DNA from: Oopsacas minuta
Lineage: Eukaryota > Porifera > Hexactinellida > Lyssacinosida > Leucopsacidae
Assembly: GCA_024704765.1 (NCBI GenBank)
Contig: JAKMXF010000347.1
Span: 62,001 to 126,000, forward strand
Length of the DNA stretch: 64,000 nt
Direction of reading: 5' to 3'
Positions 20,430 to 30,517 of the stretch are shown here, piece by piece. The notes beneath the pieces are model-generated. The model searched no databases, had not been told where the DNA came from, and worked only from the letters and a program-made list of their open reading frames with translations. The position numbers and the translations under genes were made by a program. How positions within the stretch are numbered: position 1 is the stretch's first letter; every line of letters starts with the position of its first letter.

Positions 20430-22394
20430 ATGAGTGAGCATGACTCTTCCATCTCCTATCAAGAGGCTCCAGATTACCTATCCTGGCCGTACCCTTCTGA
20501 TACTCTGTGTGGAGTCCCGTGTAGTAACACATTTGACAATAAATCAGGCCTCTCAGATGATCTAGCCTTCCTCACATCAATGCCAGAGTTCTGTGACGTC
20601 ACCTTCCTGGCTGGAGAACCTGGAGAACCTGTACAAGCAGTGCGAGCTATCCTTGCTGCTAGAAGCAGGGTAATGAAGGGAATATTGCTAGACGCAGCTA
20701 ACGGATATGATTCTCTGAAGAGTAAGAAAAACAAGAAAAAAGGTAAAAAAGGTAAAAACAGGAGATCTGTAGACTTAGTGCTCAGTATACCAATGCGTGA
20801 CTTTGATGCTGACACATTCCGTGAATTGATACAATACCTACACACTGGTAAATGCTTATTCCAGCCTAGTACAGTGATAGGACTAATGAATGCATGTGAC
20901 TACTTCGGGATTGATGAGCTTAAACGTGCTTGTCTTGGCTATATAAACAGATGTGTGGAGGTAGATACTGTATTGACATTACTCGGTACTGCTGAACAGT
21001 ACATTTCTCATAAATACACTAAAATAGCTCTCAAACCAATATTAGAGTTTATAGACACAAATGCTGAAGAGATTCTCTCTCTAGACGGATTTGCTAGTCT
21101 ATCAGAGCATGTAGCTATTCTAGTGTTTGGTAGAGAACAATTACAAGTGTCTTCCTATTCAAAGTTTCAAGCAGCTCTATCTTGGTGTCAATATCACAAA
21201 ACAGCTGATCAGTCTCTGAGTGATACTTTCTCTCCTTTCGTAGACTACGTAGCTCTACATGAGATTCCCGCTATGCAGCTGATGACTATTGTCAAGCCGA
21301 GTGGTGCTGTCAAACAGGAACTAATTCTTAACGCCCTAGCCTTCCAAGCGGATCCAGAGAGTGTAGACATTTCCCGTCTCTCTTCCAGACAGAGACTTAA
21401 CTCATTTCCTGCTCTCTACCAATCAATGGATGTTATTGAAGAGAATACACCTCCTAAACTATCACTCAGCTACACAGGTACTAGTATACTACAATCCATC
21501 AGTACTCCACCTCCTAAGAAGAGTGAACAAGCTAGTCCTGTCCCGAAGATATCTAGAACTCTACCCTCTACTCCAGAGGAGGAACCAGCTAGCTCTCTTC
21601 AATACAAGAACAAACAAATTCTAAACAAACCACCTCATCCCCCTAAGCCATCAACACAAGACGTGAGATCTCGTCTGGATGGTAGTAACGTACATATCAA
21701 TAACTTAAAGTTCCATGCAGACAAAACAGTTAGTGAAACAGCACTAAACACTTCATTAAAGCAGCCTATTGATATCAGTCCTATAGACTGTGTAATAGAG
21801 AGCTTCCGTAGCTCCAGTCAGCTCAGTGACTCTAAAGATAGTATGGGAAACACCATGGATGATATATCATTACATTTATCACGAGATGATGACGTCATAG
21901 CTGGTAGTGAGCCCGTGGAGATTACTAGCTCTAAATCCGTGACTTATAAGAAATCATATTCTGACAGTTCTGATAACAGTGAGCATACTAAATCTACCCT
22001 AGTCAGTCCTCTGACCCTCTCTCTCCAGCAACAACAACCTAGACCCGTCCCTCCTACAGACGGACTATACGAGACATCTAGTAGTAGTAGTGAGGGTAGT
22101 CTAGGCCAATTAGACGCTCCAGTAAATTCGAAACACAGCAGTAGTGAATTGGGAGGACCAGAACCCACGTACTGTTCCTCTCACTCATCTCTCTACTCTG
22201 ATGGTAATCAAGCAGGTGACATGAGCGATATTAGTCAGGTGTCATTTAACGATACTCTTCTCCCTAAACTTAAGGAGGTTGCTTTGGACCCATCTGAACC
22301 CCCTACGAATCAAACATGGACAGATTCGTTCGACAGTAGCGATACACCAGATCCTAGCCCCAAATCCCCATCTAAATCTCTTAAAAGCACATGA
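20430..22394 (+). CDS. BTB/BACK serine-rich protein (resembles insect Serine-enriched protein)
   Basis: 654 aa, single exon, ATG at 20430. A BTB/POZ domain starts near residue 50 (MPEFCDVTFLAGEPGEP, AVRAILAARSRV) and is interrupted by a lysine-rich insert (about 93-110, KKNKKKGKKGK). A BACK-type helical region follows (about 175-290). From about 310 the chain is disordered and rich in Ser, Pro and Gln. The BTB wording resembles Drosophila gprs (Serine-enriched protein); this is from memory. BTB proteins often recruit cullin-3, but no Kelch or other substrate domain is visible, so the job is unknown. Confidence 0.75.
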   Translation: MSEHDSSISYQEAPDYLSWPYPSDTLCGVPCSNTFDNKSGLSDDLAFLTSMPEFCDVTFLAGEPGEPVQAVRAILAARSRVMKGILLDAANGYDSLKSKKNKKKGKKGKNRRSVDLVLSIPMRDFDADTFRELIQYLHTGKCLFQPSTVIGLMNACDYFGIDELKRACLGYINRCVEVDTVLTLLGTAEQYISHKYTKIALKPILEFIDTNAEEILSLDGFASLSEHVAILVFGREQLQVSSYSKFQAALSWCQYHKTADQSLSDTFSPFVDYVALHEIPAMQLMTIVKPSGAVKQELILNALAFQADPESVDISRLSSRQRLNSFPALYQSMDVIEENTPPKLSLSYTGTSILQSISTPPPKKSEQASPVPKISRTLPSTPEEEPASSLQYKNKQILNKPPHPPKPSTQDVRSRLDGSNVHINNLKFHADKTVSETALNTSLKQPIDISPIDCVIESFRSSSQLSDSKDSMGNTMDDISLHLSRDDDVIAGSEPVEITSSKSVTYKKSYSDSSDNSEHTKSTLVSPLTLSLQQQQPRPVPPTDGLYETSSSSSEGSLGQLDAPVNSKHSSSELGGPEPTYCSSHSSLYSDGNQAGDMSDISQVSFNDTLLPKLKEVALDPSEPPTNQTWTDSFDSSDTPDPSPKSPSKSLKST

Positions 22395-22608
22395 AATGAC
22401 ATCCTGTATACTATTTTTACATCTACCAACAAGCAGTATAGATATATGAATTTTTAACTCTCCTATACTGATAATATACCTATCACTTATGTACAACATA
22501 CATATTACTTATTAACATATGTTCATTGATGTAATTCTCATTATTTATATATTTTACGATTTTTTGAAAATACAATCCTGAACTAAGACCAAAATGGCTA
22601 ATTTGCAG

Positions 22609-22689
22609 GGTTGTTACCGAATATTATCAGTAATATTCGGTTAGGCTACTATTCATGAATACTGATATTCGGTTCGAGCGGTTTCAACC
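22609..22689. repeat. CCGAATAT palindromic repeat, copy B
   Basis: GGTTGTTACCGAATATTATC ... GGTTCGAGCGGTTTCAACC; near-identical over its right half to the copy at 13341-13419. Confidence 0.78.
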
Positions 22690-23224
22690 AAGCTAATTTG
22701 ATAATAAATAAATCAATTATTTGCCATTTAATTTGTCACGTATTTGCAAGAAATGTGGAGTTGTCTCGTCATAAATATGTACCACGTCATGACATCTTAT
22801 ATCTATTCTAAAATTATTCGACTATGTATATGTAAAGAATATCGATATACTCCTTGGAAGAAACCATTATTCTGTAACTGTTGAATTTCTATATGCGATA
22901 GAATCGTAAGAGGAATTCAAATACTTATACGTAATGACGAATAGTTGTATCTAAATGGTGTAATACCTTGCACACATTTGTAAATATAATTTCTCCAGTT
23001 TACCTTATCTGATCTTTGATTATGTAAGATACAGTAAGAACTTTGCTTTGTACATGTACATACATACGATGTAATGCAAAATTGCAATCTTTGTGCATAT
23101 CCTATAGGGAGGTGTCCTAATGGCATGGACGATGTGCGATGTCCGTCCGTCCGTGCGGCCTTCCGAAATCTAGCAGTCGAATTAACATAAAAATTGGCAG
23201 TTGCAGCTCGGGTATGAATTGTTT

Positions 23225-23440
23225 CTAAAGTAAATATTTCACACCTTTCTATGTAAAATACAAACCCCCCAAGCTAGATTTGTTGTCAGGGGTAATACGG
23301 TGCGTAGAGTCCGATTTCGAGAATTTCAGAGTCTGAAATTTAAATTCACAGATTTATCATATGAATAATCATATTTTACACCTTTTTGCATAATTTTCAA
23401 AATCATGCTAGAGGTTTCGCTTCCAAACAGGTTGATTGTA
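23225..23440 (+). repeat. ATCATATGATTAATCATA-family repeat, copy 1
   Basis: Shares TTTCACACCTTTCT, GAGTCCGATTT, ACAGATTTATCATATG and CACCTTTTTGCATA in the same order with 26480-26970. The unit seems to hold two related halves of about 130 bp. Non-coding; class unknown. Confidence 0.6.
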
Positions 23441-23707
23441 AGATAATTAATTATTCGGAATTTTATCCATAGTATTAGAGGATAGAATATGAAGTACATT
23501 AAGGGGAGAATGATATTGAGTAAGCTGAAATATTTATCGGATTCAATAACACCTCTGTGTATCCAATTAAATATTAATAAATCTTGCTTTCAGCCTTGTG
23601 GTAGAAGATTAGTTTACATGCAATAAGTATATAAGGCTACAGAGATTACTATAAATACTAGATTGTTATGATTACCATATAATTATTCGTATTTTATTAA
23701 TAGTTTG

Positions 23708-24844
23708 ATGGCTTATGACACTGGTAATGCATTTTCTGAGCCTAACTTGGCGAAAGTTCCTCTGAAAAACAATACGGACAGATTCGGATTTGACTTTACA
23801 GCAGATGAAGTTTCCTATGACTATTGTATACCAGTACAAGTCCTCAGGAAGAGAGAGCTGAAGTGGAACAGAATGTTGAAGAAGTTTGACAAGTTCAAGA
23901 AGAAGCACCCTGACTTACTGAAGAGTCGTTGTAGGAAGGGAATACCCTATTCAATGCGAGGACTCGCATGGTTCCATTTATCAGGTGCTAACATAATGGA
24001 AGATAAGAATAAAGGATTATTCGAAAAACTTCATTCTCAACAGAAACCTGAATGCGAGAAAGACATCGGTATGATTATGAAGGATCTACATCGCACATTT
24101 CCTAAACACGAATTGTTTTCTACTCCTGAGGGTCAGACAACTCTCCAACAAATACTCACAGCTCTAATGGCTTACAAACCAGAACACGGCTACTGTCAGG
24201 CTATGGCTCCTGTAGTAGCTACACTACTAATGCATATGCCTGTAGAATCTGCTTTCTGGGTAATGGTAATGGTAATGGAGTCTTATCTGCCTAGCTATTA
24301 TACTGAAGGATTCCAAGTATTCCAGATTGACTGCGAATTATTTGACATGTTGATGAGTGTGTATGCTCCTAACGTATCAAAATATTTACAATCTATAGGA
24401 GCTCTATCTGTCGTATACCTGCTGGAATGGTATATGTGCATATTCTGTAGGACACTACCCTTCTCTTGTGCTCTCAGGATATACGATATGTTCTTCTGTG
24501 AAGGTCCTATCGTTATGCATAAGACAGCTATCTCTCTAATGAAGTTATATATGGAGAAGGATAATAATTACCTGAATTTTCCAACCATTTCTGATTTCTA
24601 TCCAGCCCTCAAGCATTTACCGGAAGATGCAACACATGAAACTGTTCTTATACCTACAATACTCTCAATCAAGCTAGGCAATAAGTTACTCACCAAAATG
24701 CAGGAGCGAGCAGCGAAGAAATTCAAAATAGTAGAGGACTCAAGACAGATCAATCGAATGCAGCACACACAGTCTATCACCAATCTTGCTAATGATGATG
24801 GTGGTGATACTTCTGATGAGGGTTCAGTCATTTCAGCTATATAA
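23708..24844 (+). CDS. TBC1D10: TBC1D10-type Rab GTPase-activating protein
   Basis: 378 aa from ATG 23708 (a preceding TTG is in frame but unnecessary), single exon. The TBC domain spans about residues 75-280: CRKGIPYSMRGLAW, the arginine finger in KDLHRTFP (Arg129), the glutamine finger in YCQ (Gln164), and RTLPFSCALRIYDMFFCEG. Both catalytic fingers are present, so it should be an active GAP that speeds GTP hydrolysis on Rab proteins. EPI64/TBC1D10 members act on Rab27/Rab35 and apical traffic; the substrate here cannot be read from sequence. The C-terminal tail after 320 is short and lacks an obvious PDZ ligand. Confidence 0.88.
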   Translation: MAYDTGNAFSEPNLAKVPLKNNTDRFGFDFTADEVSYDYCIPVQVLRKRELKWNRMLKKFDKFKKKHPDLLKSRCRKGIPYSMRGLAWFHLSGANIMEDKNKGLFEKLHSQQKPECEKDIGMIMKDLHRTFPKHELFSTPEGQTTLQQILTALMAYKPEHGYCQAMAPVVATLLMHMPVESAFWVMVMVMESYLPSYYTEGFQVFQIDCELFDMLMSVYAPNVSKYLQSIGALSVVYLLEWYMCIFCRTLPFSCALRIYDMFFCEGPIVMHKTAISLMKLYMEKDNNYLNFPTISDFYPALKHLPEDATHETVLIPTILSIKLGNKLLTKMQERAAKKFKIVEDSRQINRMQHTQSITNLANDDGGDTSDEGSVISAI

Positions 24845-25639
24845 TACAATTATTTGGTGTATATTAGTTCGTTGACATACTTATGCTATTGATATAATTA
24901 TATGCCTTGAACATACACATATGTTTATAGTAAAGATGTACCATTTATTTCTTACTTATGATGCAATATTTTCCATATTTCTTGTATTAATTCAATTTCT
25001 CTCGTATATTCATACGCCCGGGACTTCAAATTTCATATTCCTTCAATTTTGTCAATTTCATAGATTGAAGTTGGATTTTTGTATTTAGACTCTAATGATA
25101 TTTGTTTATTAGTAAGCGAAGATTTGCGGATTTTTGTCGCAGGACAATTTGTCGCGTGAACCTTCCTAGCAACGAAATCCCACCTGATGTATGCAGTAAT
25201 TTTCTGGAGAAATTTTTTTAATATTACTAATGCCTTTTGAATTGCTTTGGCTACTTACTATCCACTCCGAAACTTTTAAGGTATTTCACTTGCATTACTT
25301 TAATTCTACATGGAAGTGTTAGTTTTTCCATTTGTACCATTGATTAGTTCATTTGTCCCCATTAATATATAATAATTGCATCAATTTGATATTACAGTTC
25401 CATCTTGTCCAACTATTTCACGATTTTGAAACTACCTTTTTAATGATGTTATTTATTTAATGTTTCTTTCCAGTGTGTCGGATTTGTGAAGGATTCTAAA
25501 TTTGTTATCACATTTAAACGACTTCACATATTATCTGAATGCACTGCAATGTGCTACAAATATTTATTGCTCTAAAATTAGTTTTCGCTAGAGCCTGGAA
25601 AACATGTGAAGTATGAGTATCGTGATAATATATAATATA

Positions 25640-26188
25640 TACTAACCATAGACTCCTTTAAATAAGGAATGTATGGAGGTGCTCGAACTCCTGTCCTGCA
25701 ACTTGTGTCCAGTTCCATATATTTCAAAAGTGGCTACGTTTTTCTCCGAATATGTAATATATTACATATTTTTAGAATTATATTTCATCAATCCGAAAAT
25801 GCAAAATTTTCGTCAAATGTGTGCTTAGTAAGCTTTTTTGGCGTAAATGTGTCTATCTTTGATACACCGTAGAACGATAAATACTACAAATAAGATTTCA
25901 GATTTCATACTCAATAATCCAATGATATTTTATACAAAATGTTAAAACTTTACATAATTAAGATAGACATATTTAGCCCAAAAATGCTGACTAAGCACAA
26001 AATTTCACACATTTGACGAAAATTTTGCATTTTCGGATTGATGAATTATATTTCTAAAAATATGTAATACATTTATTCAGCAGACGAAATGTGGCAATTT
26101 TGAAATACAGAACTCTAATGGACCCAAGTTTCAGGTACCGAGTTCAAGCGCCTACAGTCCTTCTTTAAAGGAGTATATGATAGTAACT
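25640..26188. repeat. Long foldback element, arms about 220 bp
   Basis: Arm 1 (25640-25862) and arm 2 (25965-26188) are imperfect reverse complements along their whole length. Shared blocks: ATAGACTCCTTTAAA with its mirror TTTAAAGGAGTATAT, CATATTTTTAGAA, and the longer block CATCAATCCGAAAATGCAAA with its mirror near 26030. Spacer about 100 bp. Transcribed, it would give a strong hairpin. Non-autonomous DNA element. Confidence 0.8.
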
Positions 26189-26479
26189 AATAACAATCCA
26201 ATTATCACCTTAGGTTATTATTAGTTGTGTCAAGGAATTATCTAGGAGGGTAAAATTCAGAATCTTTCCCCATACCGTAACACTAATTCACTGGTTTAGG
26301 GGTATGAAATTTTAAAGGAGGAGCGCTAGGAGCGTACTCCGAATAACTTGTATAACTCCCTGAGTTATAAGGCAGAAGATAATGGTAACTAGTGTTAGTG
26401 TTGTATGATTGTACTTTTGTATAGAACTGTATCACTTTCTAGGATTGTTAATAGGGTGGTTCTGAACTTGAAATTTGAA

Positions 26480-26970
26480 ATTTCACACCTATCTCTGTAA
26501 AGTTATGAAGGATGCTAGAGATTTGGTTTCAACATGTTTTCAGGGTAATTGGGTGCGGAGAGTCCGATTTTGAGATTTTCAAATAAAGTTACGAATTCAC
26601 AGATTTATCATATGATTAATCATATTTTCACACCTTTTTGCATATATTCCAAAATGATGCTAGAAATTTCGTTTCAACGGTTTGTGAAGGATAATCGAGT
26701 GCAGCAGAACCTCGTTATTACCAACACGGTTAATACAAATTTCCAGATAAGACGAACAAATGTTTACACAAATCAGGTACCCATTATTGGTCATTCAATT
26801 AGTATTAATTACTCAGGTTAGAGCGAACAATTTTGACCTTTCGTTAGTGTTAATATTAGTATTAACCATATTCCACACTAAGATTCTAACTTCGACATTT
26901 TCAAATCTCATCTACATGATTTATCATATGATTAATCATATTTTTCACACCTTTTTGCATATACATTATA
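26480..26970 (+). repeat. ATCATATGATTAATCATA-family composite repeat, copy 2
   Basis: Repeats TTTCACACCT ... TGCTAGARATTT ... GTTTCAAC twice, and ATTTATCATATGATTAATCA twice (near 26600 and 26922). The second half is split by an insert beginning AGCAGAACCTCGTTATTACC (about 26703), which looks like a CAGT-type MITE. Homologous to 23225-23440. Confidence 0.6.
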
Positions 26971-27157
26971 GTATTATTACAAGCAATGAGAACAATATGT
27001 AACTGAAAATATTATTACTAATTATGTATATGGAGTATTCATTGCCTAGAGATAATTCGCTGTTTAGATCTCGCGCCCGTTAGAAAGTTAGAATTAATAG
27101 GCTCATTTCATATTTGATAAATTCATTTCAATCCTCACAACATATTATATTAATATA

Positions 27158-28603
27158 ATGAAGTTTATAATAAATTATGATAACAATTTGTACAAATTCA
27201 ACACGAATTCTTCAGACAATAAGAAGGTAACATGGCTGAAGCAGAAAGCAATGCGTACAATCACAAGTATCAACTTGGCAGGTCAGAAAGAAATGATTCT
27301 ACGAGTTGGTAAACTTTCTTTTGATGACGACTGGAATTTATCTACAATTCCTTATGGAACAATATTACATTGTCATCTGCATAACCCCATGGTGTTAGAA
27401 GGAGTTGCTTTGAAAGTTAGATTGGCTTATAACGAAGAGAGTGTGTATTTCAGTACAATTGACTGGGATAACTCCATTCTAGATATTAAGCTAGCCATCC
27501 AGCATAAAATAGGTATTCCTATTGGTGTATTCAGACTCTGTTATGAAGGAGAAGAACTGTATGATGTACAAACACTCAGGTCATTAATGGTGCCGAAAGG
27601 TTCTATATTTGTGTGTGAAAACTGGGACGGATGGAACGAATTTCTTATAGCTGCGAAACAAGGATTAACACAGGGATTAGAAGATATTATCTCTTCTGAT
27701 CTTAAGGTACGAGCTTATCAGATGCAGGTTGGCTTATACATTGCAGCACACCTCGGTCACACTGATTTCGCAGAGAAAATGATCCATGGGGGTGCAAAGG
27801 GAGACCGTCCTGTTGGACCACATCCTACAAAGAGATGGTGCCTTCGGAAGAAAGACGACTCACCATACTACAATTCAATACCTATACACGAGGCTACAGC
27901 TCGAGATCGTCTCTCAATACTTGTCCTTATTGTAGCAGGGATTCCTAATAGTATTTACGTGCTGAATAATGATGGAGATAGTCCACTTGATATAGCTACT
28001 AAACTTGATAGTAAAAAATGCAAACGCTTTTTAGAAAAAGAACTTATCGGTCAGAAAAGTAAAGCAAATCCTTCCAGCTACACAGCTAGGGAATTACCAA
28101 CTAAACTCACATTCAATCCGGAGCATAAATTCACCTACAAACGTTCCTACTCTCTTGAGCAACATCTCACTTGCCCGTTTTCTTCGAAATTAATACATGT
28201 GGACAAGCTACACACAAGTGCACAGAACTCTCAAGGCTTGAAGAGAATGTATAGCGAGCAACAACGTAATGGTCAGCGTCTCAGATTCAAAACATTTCCC
28301 TTTGTCTATAACGAGTATACTAAGAACGATTACAAAGCTAATCAGTTAAATTTACATTCACTTTCCAGACCTATTTATACTTCTCCCTCGAAAACTCATT
28401 CAAACCCTAACAAACTATTACAGGAAGTACAGGATATGAGAGGACAGAGTAATAATGATAAGGCTAGAGCTTGTCTGAGTCATGCTAAGCTAGCGTCTAA
28501 TGATACTTATCTCACACAGGTAAAATTAGCTACCAAATTAAATACAAGGAATTTGTTAGAGAAAATAGAATATTCTGAGAAGATGAAGATTACTATTATT
28601 TGA
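27158..28603 (+). CDS. ANKUB1: Ankyrin repeat and ubiquitin-like domain protein (ANKUB1)
   Basis: 481 aa, single exon, ATG at 27158. Residues 1-80 and about 84-165 each look like a ubiquitin-like fold (second: LKVRLAYNEESVYFSTIDWD). Then come WDGWNEFLIAAKQG and ankyrin-type helices to about 305 (LYIAAHLGHTDFAEKMIHGG, PIHEATARDRLSILVLIVAG, DGDSPLDIATKL). The middle is basic and disordered; the C-terminal helix (KARACLSHAKLAS ... VKLATKLNTRNLLEKI) matches the end of vertebrate ANKUB1, so the protein seems complete. Its molecular function is not established in any animal that I know of. Confidence 0.85.
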   Translation: MKFIINYDNNLYKFNTNSSDNKKVTWLKQKAMRTITSINLAGQKEMILRVGKLSFDDDWNLSTIPYGTILHCHLHNPMVLEGVALKVRLAYNEESVYFSTIDWDNSILDIKLAIQHKIGIPIGVFRLCYEGEELYDVQTLRSLMVPKGSIFVCENWDGWNEFLIAAKQGLTQGLEDIISSDLKVRAYQMQVGLYIAAHLGHTDFAEKMIHGGAKGDRPVGPHPTKRWCLRKKDDSPYYNSIPIHEATARDRLSILVLIVAGIPNSIYVLNNDGDSPLDIATKLDSKKCKRFLEKELIGQKSKANPSSYTARELPTKLTFNPEHKFTYKRSYSLEQHLTCPFSSKLIHVDKLHTSAQNSQGLKRMYSEQQRNGQRLRFKTFPFVYNEYTKNDYKANQLNLHSLSRPIYTSPSKTHSNPNKLLQEVQDMRGQSNNDKARACLSHAKLASNDTYLTQVKLATKLNTRNLLEKIEYSEKMKITII

Positions 28604-29295
28604 TTAACGAGTCATTTCTCTTACAGATTATTATGACTAGCCACAACTAATGCAATTCGCTACGTATAACTGTAAGCTGAATGAATCATTTAAATATTTT
28701 CCTTACAGTGAATATTCTGAAAAAACAGCTTCTATTTGGAGCTTTAGACCACCTAAACGAAGCTACATACATCCTCACTGCACTGCTTAATAAGAACACC
28801 AAGAGGTAGTCCATATTTATGCTTATCCAGAATTCGAATAACTAATCATTCTCATTGAAAAGGCCTTAGGCAATCATTCACTTCTAGTTAATAAGTAATT
28901 GGCAAAATTCGTTTGATTATTCATCTCCAAACACACATATCACTAATCCTAGTCTTTCGCAATTCTGATTTATTTCTAAAAATAATATCTACTAGTATTT
29001 ACACAATAATAGCGTAGTTGATGTTCTGGCTTTTTCAGCAATTGTTTGTTGAGTTATATCTGTAGCCTCTCTGTAGACACAAATTATGTAGATTTGCTCA
29101 CAATTTGTACTGTAATGAAAGCTCAAAAGAGCTTTTGCGTTGGATCAGAGTTAGCGATTGCCCTTGATGTTGTCTTGATATCTGTATACCTTATGGTAGT
29201 TGTTCAAGACAATTGCATGCCTCCCAAAAAATTTGGACTAAATGCCGATTTTGAAATTGGACAAACAAAAACAACCCAAAATTTGGACTAATGCA
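28604..29295. other. Intergenic, no supported gene
   Basis: Short ORFs only. A possible acceptor and 100-nt ORF at 28709-28808 could not be joined in frame to ANKUB1. Confidence 0.5.
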
Positions 29296-30149
29296 TAGTG
29301 GCGTACCAAGGGGGGCCGGGGGCGCGGTCCGCCCCGGGTGCCACTCAAAGGGAGGCGCCAACCTTGACTGAGAGAGATACATTTATATTATATATTTTTG
29401 AGATCCCAGATGTAGTTTCTGCGTTCCTACACATACCCGCTAAACTATATTACGTTTATTTAGCAAAATAGATTCATCATGCCTACATTATATAACATTC
29501 AAAACATATGCTGGAAAATAAACATCTCACATACAGGGTGGGCAAAAAAATTACGGGCCCGGACAATTGGCTTCGAATATACATAATATTTAGGAGAGAT
29601 TAACAAAACCTTATAGTTATAGAGCTAAAATGGAGTACAAGACGAATACAAGCTGTTATTATCGTAGGTTGAAAATCTATGAGGATTAGAGCTTGTTCTA
29701 AATGAACACCATAAAAATATTTCCATTTTTTTGGATTTTTAGGCCAAAATTCCCATTACATTCTTCAGGACTATTTCTCCCGGAATGACTTGCACGGTCT
29801 TCGGATCTACTATTTAGGTTTTTAACAGTTTTTTCAGTCTGAAATTTCTTAATCAAACCCTGAATTCTCGATTTCCAGGGCGCATTTTTGATATCGAATA
29901 TATGCTAATAATTTCTGTAATTTCCTTGAAGGATGGCGTTTCAAAAATTCTCTGAACTCGCTAAGACTTCTACTGAATACTCTATTACTTCGTCTTTGGA
30001 TTATCTAACATATCTTTACATAGAATAAATAGATTATTATTACTCTGTTTTGACTAATAGTTTCAAGTTGGCCTGAAATGTGCACGGAAAAAGGGGGTTC
30101 CAACTTCAGATTCCGCCTCGGGTACCATAAGTGCTTGGTACGCCCAGTA
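29296..30149. mobile_element. hAT-like non-autonomous element, 854 bp
   Basis: Left end TAGTGGCGTACCAAGG; the reverse complement of the right end is TACTGGGCGTACCAAG. Flanked by an 8-bp duplication, CTAATGCA (29288-29295) and CGAATGCA (30150-30157), 7 of 8 matching, as expected for hAT. A GC-rich block follows the left end. An internal CAGGGTGGGCAAAAAAATTA near 29535 resembles a Tc1/mariner end and may be a nested remnant. No transposase ORF. Confidence 0.7.
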
Positions 30150-30517
30150 CGAATGCATGTGACCCTGTCAGAGCATTAACTCCTCCATTTTTAGAGCCGC
30201 TCCTAACCAGCTCATCGAAAAATGAAGCACTCTCCAATTCCGCGCTCCTTTTTCACTCTTCCAGAATAAATCACTAGATTTGCATCCTAGATGATCAGTA
30301 CCAACTTGGACCGATGCACCTTATTCATACATTATTTTACATTACTTAAAATTCACCTTTTTTACATTCACAAACAAGATTACAATTACGTAAGTAATAT
30401 ACATATAATTATACATATTGTATGATTAAACTTAAGAATTCAGGGATAAGAAGTACTTCACACACACAATTCACAACACTGTACAATAATAACAAATCAG
30501 TTAGAGTACTGTAGAGG

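Larger units (their letters stand above)
22395..23707. other. Intergenic region with repeats
   Basis: 1.3 kb between the BTB gene and the RabGAP. Holds palindromic repeat copy B (22609-22689) and a divergent copy of the ATCATATGATTAATCATA family (about 23225-23440). No gene supported. Confidence 0.6.
24845..27157. other. Repeat-rich intergenic region, RabGAP to ANKUB1
   Basis: 2.3 kb. Holds a 550-bp foldback (25640-26188) and a composite repeat (26480-26970). ORFs in it fall inside these repeats and look like no protein. Confidence 0.65.

Noticed and set aside
28709-28808. Acceptor-like CTTACAG followed by a short ORF after ANKUB1
   Set aside because: Joining it to the donor-like site at 28519-28520 gives an immediate stop, and ANKUB1 already ends with its conserved C-terminal helix.
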